DNA of 64,000 nt, from NCBI GenBank assembly GCA_964567755.1, contig CAZMNW010000037.1, positions 248,001 to 312,000 on the forward strand, given 5' to 3'. This document shows, piece by piece, positions 19,601 through 28,020 of the stretch. The notes under the pieces were generated by a model. That model was not told the origin of the DNA. It was given only the letters and a program-made list of their open reading frames with translations, and did no database searches. Origin of the DNA: DASRJW01 sp964567755. GTDB taxonomy: Bacteria > Krumholzibacteriota > Krumholzibacteriia > G020349025. Numbering within the stretch: the stretch's first letter is position 1; each line of letters starts with the position of its first letter. Both the position numbers and the translations under genes were made by a program.

Positions 19601-20012
19601 TGCAGCTGTTTTTGCTCTTCCAGGAGGCGGCTCGACTGGGAGCGCTTGGAGCGGGCAAGGCGGTGGGGCCGCGCGCACCCATTTCGCGACTGCGGACACG
19701 CCCCCCCTCGCGGATGCGGGCGATCGTTTGCGCGCATTGGAGCGGCCGATCCTCGCGTACCCGAACCCATCGCGCGGCGATCTCGTGCAGCTGCGCATCG
19801 CGTCAGCCGCCGAGGGTCCGTACGAGATCCGCATCTACAACCTGGAAGGCGAGCTCGTGTTCGAGAACCATGGGATGGTGCGCGCAGGCGCCGCGCAGGA
19901 AATCCCCTGGTCGGTGTCGCACCTGGCGAGCGGCATCTATCTTTGTCGGTTCGTGAGCCCGGCGGCCGGCGTCGTGTCGCCGCTGGTCGAGCGCATCAGC
20001 GTTCTGCGTTAG
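16671..20012 (+). CDS. Secreted M6-family metalloprotease with beta-propeller and T9SS sorting domain
   Basis: A 1113-residue exported protease. The ATG at 16671 has GAGGAG 7 nt upstream; an open extension to 16494 lies inside porV. After the signal peptide comes the M6 (immune inhibitor A-like) domain with the zinc motif HEVGHLLGLPD (H308, E309, H312) and the downstream GEWSLMDSG met-turn region. The middle (about 600-960) looks like a VCBS/FG-GAP type propeller, with units such as DIDADGFLDLIATST and DVTGDALPEILWATD. The last 85 residues are a clear T9SS type A sorting domain: LAYPNPSRGDLVQLRI, EIRIYNLEGELV, then LASGIYLCRF. It is likely T9SS cargo for the PorU/PorV pair encoded upstream. 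It is only 7 nt from the next gene. Confidence 0.85.
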   Translation: MSMARFHRNCVRQVCWALVLGCWATSVAAATAADRLEPRRDLVQAEAERFRRIRAERLRALPPFVRDAHAPHAPRRTRPHRSGASIAAVGAPAALAAGLPDTVHILVARIGFATNREPSLTSMSGHEADGFFLTDPDPAAIIDPPPHDAAYFDAHLLALQSYYDVVSRGQLVVEGTVFPPAGEPALTLSDIADYGPGAGGRWTLELFERYFHDAITLLDGAATGRIDLGPYTDDPTGQRLGSIVLVHPGSDFQNDINQDSPNDLPTFFITLADSIAVQGNLEVRHGLVLPETTIQDGLLGSIQGPLCHEVGHLLGLPDWYDTRFGLPTIGEWSLMDSGSAALFAFVVEGREDEPIFALGLLPTGLSALDRVLLGWEEPYAVRAPADSVTLRPANADTRFGDFPTSARLDVSPEEYFLVENRRDLLGRRFPEDRDFCPYLNRDLDTGVVLWMSKDDPNTPSRERHNTGEYDFWVSAPTAPDSAAGAACGEYGFGLLVWHVDERPLAEGYSTNSVNNDEHYRALRVIEASGDYEIGDWRLPTVSFLGDGWNDPFRQGHWTVLGSKTVPNNWNSDWALTGWEITDVRSVLPEAHRLYARMQDGVAGWPQTFWISPDSLLRVEPKGALVAEVSGLGRTLVVADSGAVHLWNGNRRVDVFESGLHPGSLASASATFAADAFGTLAALDGDSLRLWQANWDGTTLPLRSGFPLAIPGGAGTRIVLATEARMGLAETKDGAWLPFDATGWSGTPFDLEPGVAEAGIVVGDLRSGDADSLEVALAGASAVEIRTLADSRLQIRVALDLPAGKLFVAGGRISPTSTHAQVVILHEQGRLRVIDGDGTVLGQYGDLPADRYVGIALADIDADGFLDLIATSTQRLVGLNSRGARLFGTPRSVQEMFALRAGQNTVTPPVVADVTGDALPEILWATDLGLLYALDAGGTLVPGYPRKVLPDLFPAALLADDLDALDGTREVIGVSSASAAVFALPGGGSTGSAWSGQGGGAARTHFATADTPPLADAGDRLRALERPILAYPNPSRGDLVQLRIASAAEGPYEIRIYNLEGELVFENHGMVRAGAAQEIPWSVSHLASGIYLCRFVSPAAGVVSPLVERISVLR

Positions 20013-20019
20013 GAGTCCG

Positions 20020-20949
20020 ATGCGCGTCGAACGCCGTCGATGCATTCGTTGTTTCCGTGGGACGCTGGCGTTCGTGATGCTCACCGCCCCGGCATGGGCC
20101 TTCGCAACTCCTCCATTCGCCATGGGTGCTGCCGAATTCTCTCCAGGGCCCACCGCGGCCGACGATTTCGCTCTCGTTGGCGGCGTCACGGCGCCCGACA
20201 GGTTCGCGTTCGGCGCGGTCGCTCTGCACCCGGCGCGCGTGGACTTGGTTCCGAGTCTCCGGTTCGGCCTGGCGCAGAGCACGTCTTCCACGTCGGCTGC
20301 AAGCTCTGCACGCTCACGCTATGCGCTGCCCATGGTGTTGTCGGCTCTGGTGCCTGGGGCGGGCGAGATCGCGAGCGGACATTTCTGGCGCGGGCTGCCG
20401 CTGGTCGCCATCGACGTCGCCACCTGGCTCGGCTACGCGCACTCTCAGAGCGAGGGGAACGAATGGCAGGACACCTACGAGGCCTTTGCCGACTTGCACT
20501 GGGACGAGGCACGCTGGCAGACGAACCTCGAATTCGCCGCCAGCGATTCGGCCGGACCGAACCCATGGAGCCCGTACTGGGACACCTCGTCGCCGCACAA
20601 CTGCGATTGCAGCCCACCGTACATTCCGCGTCAAGAAGATGAGCGCGAGTACTACGAAAACCTCGGCAAGTACAATCACTTCTTCCCGGGCTGGGCCGAT
20701 TGGAACCTGCAGTACGATCCGGAGAGTTCCGCGTCCTTGCGCCGGCAATACGTGGACATGCGCATCCAGAGCAACGACAATTACGAGAATGCCCACACGC
20801 TGTTGGGCATCGCCGCCGCCACGCGCATTTTGAGCGTGATCCAGAGCTTCTGGCTCGTGCGTCGCGACGGCCGCGAAGAAGGGTTGTCCCTGCAGCCGAT
20901 GACCTACAAGGGTCTGGGCACCGGTCTGCGTCTGAAATGGAGCTTCTGA
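20020..20949 (+). CDS. Hypothetical membrane protein, DUF5683-like (paralogue 1)
   Basis: A 309-residue protein with a signal peptide (cleavage likely after AWAFA). The informative segment is ALPMVLSALVPGAGEIASGH, then a hydrophobic stretch LPLVAIDVATWLGYA, reminiscent of DUF5683-type proteins with their S-x-x-x-PG-x-G-x-x-x-x-x-x pattern. A later helix reads NAHTLLGIAAATRILSVIQSFW. It is a tandem paralogue of the next gene: both share the VPGAGE/LPGAGE turn, an ordered middle and a D-N/Y-E-N then A-x-x-R-I-x-S-V/M pattern. Function is unknown. It lies 7 nt after the M6 protease gene and 1 nt before its paralogue, so it is co-transcribed with them. Confidence 0.65.
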   Translation: MRVERRRCIRCFRGTLAFVMLTAPAWAFATPPFAMGAAEFSPGPTAADDFALVGGVTAPDRFAFGAVALHPARVDLVPSLRFGLAQSTSSTSAASSARSRYALPMVLSALVPGAGEIASGHFWRGLPLVAIDVATWLGYAHSQSEGNEWQDTYEAFADLHWDEARWQTNLEFAASDSAGPNPWSPYWDTSSPHNCDCSPPYIPRQEDEREYYENLGKYNHFFPGWADWNLQYDPESSASLRRQYVDMRIQSNDNYENAHTLLGIAAATRILSVIQSFWLVRRDGREEGLSLQPMTYKGLGTGLRLKWSF

Positions 20950-20950
20950 C

Positions 20951-21796
20951 GTGAAGCACAGCGCACACGTTTCGACGCGGCGAGCGATCCTCGCCAGCCA
21001 GCGGCAATCCGTGGCCAGAGCCCGCGTGACGCGTCTCGGGCTCGTCCTCGGATGGGGCATCGGGTGCCATGCCGTCTCGGCCACGCCGAGCGAGCTCGCG
21101 ACATCGTCGCTCTTGCCGCGGCCTGGGTTGCAGGTGCTGGCGGTGAGCGCGATGCAGGCTCCGGTGCCCGTCACGGCGGCTCCGAGTTTGCCGCCGCCGC
21201 GCGCACTCAAATGGGGTCTCTTGCTCTCGGCCGCGCTTCCTGGAGCGGGCGAGTACTACGCTGGGCACAAGAACCGCGCTCTTGCTTTCGGCACGGTCGA
21301 AGCGGGCATCTGGATTTCCTATGCCACGTTCAAAGTGCAGGAAGACGTGCGCGGCGATCGCGCCATCGAGTATGCCGTGGCCACGGCCGGGGCGCTGCCC
21401 AACGGCAACGATGATTATTTCGCCGCCATGGCCCAGTTCCAGCGCAGCGAAGGCCAGGGGCAGTGGAACGAGTTCGTCCGCCGGCGAGAGCGCGATACCG
21501 GCGAGGTGGTTGGCGTCGAATATACCGGCGATGCCGCCTGGGCCTGGCCGAGCGAAGACCACTTCGTCCGCTACCGCGACATCCGCAAGAGCCAGCTCGA
21601 AGCGGACGACAACGCCACCAACATGCTCGCGGTCGCCATCGTCAATCGCATCGCCAGCATGGTGGACGTGTTCCAGGCCATGCGCTCCGATGCCAAACAG
21701 CGCGAGGAATTGCAACAAGGATTTGGCCTGCAGTTGCGTCTGGGACGCAACTCCCGCGAGCCTCTGGCCTGCCTGCTGCTCCAACGCCGGTTCTGA
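20951..21796 (+). CDS. Hypothetical membrane protein, DUF5683-like (paralogue 2)
   Basis: A 281-residue protein, GTG start one base after the stop of its paralogue, with GGAG 8 nt upstream. It shares the core with the preceding gene: KWGLLLSAALPGAGEYYAGH, a hydrophobic helix ALAFGTVEAGIWISYATF, and the C-terminal helix NMLAVAIVNRIASMVDVFQA. The N-terminal 70 residues contain a possible export signal (LGLVLGWGIGCHAVSA) set unusually far in, which leaves the exact start uncertain. The shared S-A-x-x-PGAGE turn marks a DUF5683-like fold. Function is unknown; tandem duplication in an envelope operon suggests a structural role in secretion or surface assembly. Confidence 0.65.
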   Translation: MKHSAHVSTRRAILASQRQSVARARVTRLGLVLGWGIGCHAVSATPSELATSSLLPRPGLQVLAVSAMQAPVPVTAAPSLPPPRALKWGLLLSAALPGAGEYYAGHKNRALAFGTVEAGIWISYATFKVQEDVRGDRAIEYAVATAGALPNGNDDYFAAMAQFQRSEGQGQWNEFVRRRERDTGEVVGVEYTGDAAWAWPSEDHFVRYRDIRKSQLEADDNATNMLAVAIVNRIASMVDVFQAMRSDAKQREELQQGFGLQLRLGRNSREPLACLLLQRRF

Positions 21797-21815
21797 CCCT
21801 GCGGGGAGGAGAACC

Positions 21816-22736
21816 GTGGAATCGGGTTCCGTACGCCTCGCGCGGCGAAGGCGGCGTTGCCGGCGCGGCACGTGGGCCCTGGCATCGACGCTCGCCGCCG
21901 CCTCTTGCGTGAGCGGTCACGCTGCCGAGCTGCGCCTCGTCGAGCGCGAGCGCTTGGAGCTTGCGTATCCCGCCTTCGTCGAGCCGGTTGCCGTCGCCAC
22001 CGGTCCCCTCGGTCAACTCTATGTAGCCGATAGCGGCCGTGGCACGGTGTTGCGCCTCGGTGCAGGAGCCAGCATCGACTACGAGTTCGAGTCTCCCGCC
22101 ACGCAACCGGGGCTCGACCCGCTCGACCTCGAGGTCACCGGGTTCCAGGTGTTCGTCCTCGACGCGCTGTCGAAAACCTTGCTCCGGTTCACGCTCGAAG
22201 GCAGCGTTCTCGATGTTCTGCAGAGTTTCGTCGACAATTCGAGTGGGTTCCCTGCCGCCTTGTCGGTGGATGGCAGCGGGCGCGTGCTGGTGGCATACCC
22301 CAATCGGCATGCAGTGCACATCGTCGACGAGACGCAACAGGCCGAGACGATCATCGGCGGCTTCGGCACGGGCGCGGGCGAGCTGTCGCGACCGGCGGGC
22401 GTGGCGTTCGCTGCCGACGGATCCTTCTACGTCGCCGATGCTGGCAATCACCGGGTGCAGCGCTTCGACGAAGTCGGCAACTATGCGTCGACTCTGGCCA
22501 CTTCGGTTGCGGCACCGCGCGGTGTGGCCACCGGCGCCGCCGGACTCGTGTTCGTCGCCGATGGCGGCGGCGCGGTGCACGCGTTCACGACCCGCCTCGA
22601 GGATGGACACCAGCACGTCGTCCTCGACCTGCCCGCGAGCGAGCCCGTCGATCTGGCGGTGCACGGCGACACTCTCTGGGTGTTGTCGCGCGCGCCGCAT
22701 CGGCTGCTGCGTGTGCAGGTCATCTGGAGTGAGTGA
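21816..22736 (+). CDS. Secreted NHL-repeat beta-propeller protein
   Basis: A 306-residue protein. GTG at 21816 has GGGGAGGAG five bases upstream; the reading frame stays open back to 21282, but that part overlaps the previous gene. The N-terminus is very basic (RLARRRRRCRRG), then a hydrophobic core and a cysteine (LAAASCVSGHAA), so either lipoprotein or signal peptidase I cleavage is possible. NHL blades follow: AVATGPLGQLYVADSGRGTV, LSRPAGVAFAADGSFYVADAGNHRV, GVATGAAGLVFVADGGG. Likely an envelope propeller scaffold. It sits between the DUF5683-like pair and the large barrel gene, one base from the latter. It is related in architecture to the partial protein at the left edge of the window. 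Confidence 0.75.
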   Translation: MESGSVRLARRRRRCRRGTWALASTLAAASCVSGHAAELRLVERERLELAYPAFVEPVAVATGPLGQLYVADSGRGTVLRLGAGASIDYEFESPATQPGLDPLDLEVTGFQVFVLDALSKTLLRFTLEGSVLDVLQSFVDNSSGFPAALSVDGSGRVLVAYPNRHAVHIVDETQQAETIIGGFGTGAGELSRPAGVAFAADGSFYVADAGNHRVQRFDEVGNYASTLATSVAAPRGVATGAAGLVFVADGGGAVHAFTTRLEDGHQHVVLDLPASEPVDLAVHGDTLWVLSRAPHRLLRVQVIWSE

Positions 22737-22737
22737 G

Positions 22738-25700
22738 ATGGGGCGTGTCCGGTTCGTGGCGGCGCTGCTCGTGTTGGCGAGGGCGGCGGTGCCAGCAGCG
22801 GCCGGTGAGCCGCTCGGGTGGAGGGAATTGCTGCAGAGCGAGGACACGGTCGTGTTCACGGCGCGCGAAGTCCGACGGCAATTGTCGTCTCCATTCCTGC
22901 AGTTCGGCAGCGAAAGCGTTCGCCTGGGCGACAGTCTGCTGGTGCGCAATCAAGACTATGGCATCGACTACAACCGCGGCGTGATTTTCCTCATCCAGGC
23001 ACCGTCCGAGTCGCTGCATGTCCGCGTCCATTATCTGCGCCTGCCCGGCCCCCAGAGGCGCCAGTATCAGGCATTGCAGATTCTGAGCCGCGAGGAAGCA
23101 CTCGGCAGTGCCACGTCACCCTCTCCCAGCGCGGCGTCGCCCGCGGCCGCGGCGCCGCGTCAGGTGGGGTTGCCTCCCGGCCTGCAACTTTCCGGTTCCA
23201 AGACCATCGGCGTCACCTTCGGCCGCAATCGCGAGGCAGCGCTCGAACAATCGTTGCGCGTTGCCGTCTCGGGCAACCTGAGCGAGGACCTGCGGGTGAA
23301 TGCGGTGCTCGCCGACGACAATCTCCCGGTGGTGCCCGAAGGCAATACGGAGGAGCTCGGCGATCTCGATCGTGTGTTCATCGAAATGCAAGGCCCGGTG
23401 ATCGGCGGCGTGGTCGGCGACTACGACCTGGTGCGCGTTCCGGGCGTGTTCTCGAACTTCGAACGCCAGCTGCGCGGGGCGGAGGTGCGCGGACATTGGC
23501 GTGGCCAGGAAGCGAGCATCGGCGGCGGTGCCGCCCGCGGCGAGCTGCAGACGTCGACGTTCCGCGGCACCGAGGGCAAGCAGGGTCCTTATGCGTTGCT
23601 GTCGTCGCGTCGTATCGAGGCGAGCACGATCCTGCCCGGGAGCGAACGCGTCCTCGTCGATGGCCAGCTGATGCGTCGTGGCGAGAACCAGGACTATGTC
23701 GTCGATTACGTGCGCGGTGAACTGCGTTTCACCAGTCGCAGACGCATCACCGCCGACAGCGAGATTTCGATCGATGCGCAAGTGAGCAGCGAACAGTACC
23801 GCCGCGGCACCCTCACGTCGCATCTGGGATTGCAGCAGGGATCCTGGCGCCTGCAAGGGCTCTTCGTCCAAGAGGCCGACGACAAGGACGATCCCGTCGG
23901 CGAACCATTCACCGCCGAGGAGATCGAACTGCTGAGCGCAGCCGGCGATCAGCCGGCGGTCGCGCCCGGAATCCGTGACGTCGGCGTCGGCAATGGCGAC
24001 TATCGCGCCCAGGGGCTCGATTCGACCGTCGTGGTCTACGACCCGACGGCGGGCGATCTGGACGTGCAGTTCTACGAGGCGGGATCGGGCCTCGGAGACT
24101 ACGACGACCGACTCGATGCACTCACCGGCCGGCGCTACTTCGAGTTCGTCGGGACGGGGATCGGGACTTTCGCCATCGGACGCTTGCTCGTGCCGCCGGA
24201 TCGCACCCGTCTGTTCACGACCGTCGTCGAGGGAACGCCATGGGCTGGCGGTCGCGTCGCCGGCGAGGCCAGCTTCTCCGATCACGACGGCAATCTGTTC
24301 GCCTCCACGGCCGACACCGACAATGTCGCCGAAGCGCTGGATCTCGTCTTCGATCCGCTGGATCGCGCCTCCGGCAGCCACCGTGTCGGATGGAACGTGC
24401 ACGTATCGCAGTTGTCGCCACGTTTCACCGCGCTCGGACGCACCCGGCCCGGGTTCTATTACAAGGATTGGAATGCGGAGCAGGATAGCTTGACCGCGAC
24501 CGAGCGCATTGCCGAGACCACGCTACGCTACGCGGCGGGCGGGGCGACCCCCTGGCTGCGGTTCGCCGCCAATGCCGGCCGGCTCGACCGCGGCGATGTG
24601 CTCGAGACGCGGCGCGGTCAGCTCGAAGCCACATTCGGCGGCGTGGAGCGCAAGATCGATCTGCTCTGGCAACGCCTCGACAGCGATCGGCCGGTGCTGG
24701 GACCGGATGCAGGACGCTCGCGCCAGTTCGCGCGCGGCAGCGCTCGCACTCGCTGGGGCCTGTTCGTCCCCGAAGTGCGTGTCGAAGGCGACGAGTTCGT
24801 GCGCGCTGCAGTGGATTCGCTCATCCGCCCCAGCTACCGCTACATCGACACGCGCGGTGTGCTCGGCGTCGGCGGCCCACGGCTGCTCGCCAGTCTCGAA
24901 TTCGGTCGCCGGGACACGCAAGCCTTGGCCGACTCCACGGGCGGAACGCGCGACGCAATGTGGCAGCCGGATCGGCGCAACGACAGCTATGGGCTGAGCG
25001 TCGTCGGTCGCCCGGGCAAGTCGTGGAGCAGCGAGATCGGCTGGTCGCGCCGCACCTACGAGCCGAGCAGCGCCGCCGCGCCGGCAGGCAACGTCACCGA
25101 TCTGGGGCGCATGCAGTTGCGCTTCGATCCGCAGGCGCAACCACTGCGCGCCGAGCTGCGCTACGAGATCGCGGACGAAGAGAGCCGCATGCTGCAGCAA
25201 GTGCTGGTGCTGAGCCCCGATGGTCTTGGCGACTACGACGCCGAAGGCCGGCCGGTCGGCAAGGATCAAGGCGAATACGACAAGGTCTACCGCTATCTCG
25301 AGGACACGGAGAGCGTGACGCAAGTGGCGGCCTCCCTGCGCTTCGATCTCGGCCGGGCTGCCGAACGCCAGAGCGCCACATCCGAGCAGCGCTGGTGGCG
25401 GCGCAACCTCAGTCTGGTGCAGGTGCTGTCGGTGCAGGAGCAGACGCGCGCCGAGGGCAGCGAGGTCTATTGGCTGGCGCCGTCTGCGTTCCAGAGCGAT
25501 GCCACCGTGTTCGGCAGCTTTCGCGCCCGCCAGGAGTGGTCGTTCTTGGAGAGTTCCCCCGAGCATTCGCTGCGTTTGCTCCTCGATTGGGAAGACGATC
25601 TCGATGGGCGTTTCACCGGCCAGAGGATCGATTCACAGCGCGGGCGCGCGACGTTGCGCTTCGAGCAGAGCGGCGTGCGGCGTTGGGCGTGGAGCGTGGC

Positions 25701-26169
25701 CGGCGATGTCGGGGTGCGCGATCGCACCGGGGCGCTCGATGCCGCCGTTCCCGGACGACCCTCGGCGAGCGCCTTCGAGATCCGACAACAGGGAGTGCAG
25801 GGATCGCTGGCGTTTCGCCCGAGCCCGAGCGAGCGCGTGGCGCTCGAAGCGAGCCTCACGCGCCAGCACGACCGCAGCTCGGACGTGCTGCAGCAATTGC
25901 TTTCCGTGACCCCGGCCACTGTGCTCGCACCGCTGCGCAGTCTGCGGCTGCTGGCGAGTGTGACCGCCACGCGTGTGTTCGAGACCAACCCGGAGCGCGC
26001 GCTGCCACCCTACCTGTTCGATGCACCCGGCACCAAGACGACGATGACGCTGACCGCGAGTTACCGCTTGGCGCGCATTCTCAATCTGAACATGACCGCG
26101 TCCGCGCTGCGCAACACCGACGGGCGTTCGACCTATGACATGAGGATGGAGACGCGTGCGATTTTCTGA
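22738..26169 (+). CDS. Large outer-membrane barrel protein with SprA-like motifs
   Basis: An 1143-residue protein of uncertain family. ATG at 22738 follows TGGAGTGAGTGAG and opens a signal peptide (cleavage near PAAAG). Two copies of a D-Y-x-x-D-Y-x-x-G-x-x-x-F motif occur: LLVRNQDYGIDYNRGVIFL (about 63-81) and LMRRGENQDYVVDYVRGELR (about 311-330), each followed by an S/D-x-x-x-V/I beta strand. I associate this motif with the N-terminal region of SprA/Sov T9SS translocons, but SprA is about twice this length. Between them lies a segment LSGSKTIGVTFGRNREA plus a paired-strand region. The C-terminal 650 residues are strand-rich with aromatic girdle patterns and end in the barrel-like MRMETRAIF. 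It could be a translocon-like or structural barrel. Confidence 0.55.
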   Translation: MGRVRFVAALLVLARAAVPAAAGEPLGWRELLQSEDTVVFTAREVRRQLSSPFLQFGSESVRLGDSLLVRNQDYGIDYNRGVIFLIQAPSESLHVRVHYLRLPGPQRRQYQALQILSREEALGSATSPSPSAASPAAAAPRQVGLPPGLQLSGSKTIGVTFGRNREAALEQSLRVAVSGNLSEDLRVNAVLADDNLPVVPEGNTEELGDLDRVFIEMQGPVIGGVVGDYDLVRVPGVFSNFERQLRGAEVRGHWRGQEASIGGGAARGELQTSTFRGTEGKQGPYALLSSRRIEASTILPGSERVLVDGQLMRRGENQDYVVDYVRGELRFTSRRRITADSEISIDAQVSSEQYRRGTLTSHLGLQQGSWRLQGLFVQEADDKDDPVGEPFTAEEIELLSAAGDQPAVAPGIRDVGVGNGDYRAQGLDSTVVVYDPTAGDLDVQFYEAGSGLGDYDDRLDALTGRRYFEFVGTGIGTFAIGRLLVPPDRTRLFTTVVEGTPWAGGRVAGEASFSDHDGNLFASTADTDNVAEALDLVFDPLDRASGSHRVGWNVHVSQLSPRFTALGRTRPGFYYKDWNAEQDSLTATERIAETTLRYAAGGATPWLRFAANAGRLDRGDVLETRRGQLEATFGGVERKIDLLWQRLDSDRPVLGPDAGRSRQFARGSARTRWGLFVPEVRVEGDEFVRAAVDSLIRPSYRYIDTRGVLGVGGPRLLASLEFGRRDTQALADSTGGTRDAMWQPDRRNDSYGLSVVGRPGKSWSSEIGWSRRTYEPSSAAAPAGNVTDLGRMQLRFDPQAQPLRAELRYEIADEESRMLQQVLVLSPDGLGDYDAEGRPVGKDQGEYDKVYRYLEDTESVTQVAASLRFDLGRAAERQSATSEQRWWRRNLSLVQVLSVQEQTRAEGSEVYWLAPSAFQSDATVFGSFRARQEWSFLESSPEHSLRLLLDWEDDLDGRFTGQRIDSQRGRATLRFEQSGVRRWAWSVAGDVGVRDRTGALDAAVPGRPSASAFEIRQQGVQGSLAFRPSPSERVALEASLTRQHDRSSDVLQQLLSVTPATVLAPLRSLRLLASVTATRVFETNPERALPPYLFDAPGTKTTMTLTASYRLARILNLNMTASALRNTDGRSTYDMRMETRAIF

Positions 26170-28009
26170 GCGCGGACGGAACACGCGGCACGCTGCGCGG
26201 GACCAGCCGCGGCGGCCGCGTGGCGGTCGCCGCCCTGGGCTCGTGCCCCCGCGGGCGGTGGAATTCTGCTACCTGTTCTGGCTTGGTCTGTGCACCTGGC
26301 CGTTGGCGCTCCGGGCACAAGCCGATTCGACTGCGACCCATCCTGCCGCGGTTCCCGTGGCCACGGCGCCGGAAATCTACCGTGAGGTCGATTTCGTCGG
26401 CGAGCGCAATGTCGACGACGCCGAGCTGCTGCGCGCGTTGCGCCTGCCGGTCACGGGCGACAGCTTGCACGCGGCGCTCGGTCGCTTGGGCAGCGTGCTC
26501 TTCGATCATGGCTTTATCGCGGCCACGGTGCAGCCCGAGCCGGCGCCGGCTGGCGTCCTGCGCTTGCGCATCGAGGCCGGGGCGCCGGCGCGTCTCGCGC
26601 AACTGTTCGTGCGCGGCACCGAGGTCCTCCGCACCGACGAGGTGCAAGAGCAGATCGGGCTGCAACCGGGGAGCGCCTACGCGCCGTCGCAACTAGAAGC
26701 GGGCCTGCAAGCACTGGTCACGACATACGCTCGCCGCGGACACTTGCATGCCACCGTCGTCCTCGAGCGTCTCGAGCTCGCACCCGAAGGGGTCATCGTC
26801 GGCATCGCGGTGTCGGAGGGACCCGCTGCGCGCCTCGGCGAAGTACAAGTGCAGGGGAACACCCACAGTCGCGATACACTGGTGCAGCAACTCTCTGGGC
26901 TCGCGCCGGCGAGCGGAGTGGATCTGCGGCGACTGCGCGAGTCCACTCTGCTGCTGCGCCGCAGTGGACTGTTCGCCGCCGTGCAGGAACCGCTGGTCTA
27001 CCGCACGGGGCAGGGCAGCGGCGATCTCGGCGTCATGCTGCGCATCGTCGAGGCGGCGCAACGCAACGCTTTCTTCGGCAGCATCGGCGTGGCACAGGAT
27101 CCGCGCGACAATCAGGCTTATGTGCACGGCGCTCTCGATCTGCAGCTGCGCAACATCTGGGGCACGGGGCGTGATCTGGCACTGGCCTGGAAGCGGGATG
27201 CCCTCGCGGGCAGCAATTTGAGCGTCGGCTACCACGAGCGTTTTCTCTTCGGCTTGAGGCTCGATCTGAGTCTGGATCTGTCGCAGACGGTGCGCGATTC
27301 CACGTACACCTATCAATCCGTGGGCGGGGCGGTGGTCCTGCCGCTGCGCCCAAGCCTCGGGCTCGAACTCGGCACGGCCTACGACCGGTCCGTGTTCCAT
27401 GTCGGGTCGACGGGGGATGCCTATCGGCTGCGCGGCAGAGTGGGTCTGTTGTTGCAGACCTTGGCGAGCGCCGACGATCGCCGGGTCCACGGTCGGATGG
27501 AAGTGCGCGCCGAGTATGCACGCAAGTCGAATTCGTTCCTCACCCAGGGGACGGCCGACAATTCCAAGGTGCAGCAGACGGTGTGGAGCGGTCTCTACGC
27601 GGCCGGCTGGCCCTTGGCGGCGCGCCACGAGTTGTGGACCCAGGGCACCTGGCACGTGCTCGACAGCGACGAAGGCGAGGTCATCGCCAGCGAGCTGTAC
27701 TATTTCGGCGGTGCGCGCACGTTGCGGGGTTACCGAGAAGACCAATTCCGCGGCGATCAAGTCGCGCACGGGAGTGTCGAATACCGCTTCGGGGATCGAC
27801 GCGGCGCGCAGGTCTATGCTTTTGTCGACGGCGGCGGGCTACGGCGCAAGCAGGCGCAAGCCCCGGTGCTGCAGGAAGGGCACCTCGGTTACGGCATGGG
27901 GTTGCGCGGCAACGTGGCGACGGGAGTCTTCGACATCGCCTTCGGCCTCGGCGAAGAGGTGTCGTGGTCGGGCGCCAAGCTGCACGTGTCGCTGCTGCAA
28001 CGCTTCTGA
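26156..28009 (+). CDS. Omp85-family outer-membrane protein (BamA/TamA-like) with POTRA domains
   Basis: A 617-residue protein whose GTG start overlaps the previous gene by 14 nt. A long N-terminus contains a hydrophobic export segment (FCYLFWLGLCTWPLALRAQA, about 38-57). Three POTRA-type modules follow: YREVDFVGERNVDDAELLRA; ARLAQLFVRGTEVLRTDEVQ with TYARRGHLHATV; and ARLGEVQVQGNTHSRDTLVQ with LRRSGLFAAV. The C-terminal barrel carries the Omp85 signature loop as TLRGYREDQF and ends in an aromatic strand (KLHVSLLQRF). Three POTRA domains and size are closer to TamA than to five-POTRA BamA. It probably inserts or exports barrel proteins. Co-transcription with the large barrel gene suggests a dedicated assembly factor. 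Confidence 0.8.
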   Translation: MRFSERGRNTRHAARDQPRRPRGGRRPGLVPPRAVEFCYLFWLGLCTWPLALRAQADSTATHPAAVPVATAPEIYREVDFVGERNVDDAELLRALRLPVTGDSLHAALGRLGSVLFDHGFIAATVQPEPAPAGVLRLRIEAGAPARLAQLFVRGTEVLRTDEVQEQIGLQPGSAYAPSQLEAGLQALVTTYARRGHLHATVVLERLELAPEGVIVGIAVSEGPAARLGEVQVQGNTHSRDTLVQQLSGLAPASGVDLRRLRESTLLLRRSGLFAAVQEPLVYRTGQGSGDLGVMLRIVEAAQRNAFFGSIGVAQDPRDNQAYVHGALDLQLRNIWGTGRDLALAWKRDALAGSNLSVGYHERFLFGLRLDLSLDLSQTVRDSTYTYQSVGGAVVLPLRPSLGLELGTAYDRSVFHVGSTGDAYRLRGRVGLLLQTLASADDRRVHGRMEVRAEYARKSNSFLTQGTADNSKVQQTVWSGLYAAGWPLAARHELWTQGTWHVLDSDEGEVIASELYYFGGARTLRGYREDQFRGDQVAHGSVEYRFGDRRGAQVYAFVDGGGLRRKQAQAPVLQEGHLGYGMGLRGNVATGVFDIAFGLGEEVSWSGAKLHVSLLQRF

Positions 28010-28020
28010 TTCTGGACCCG

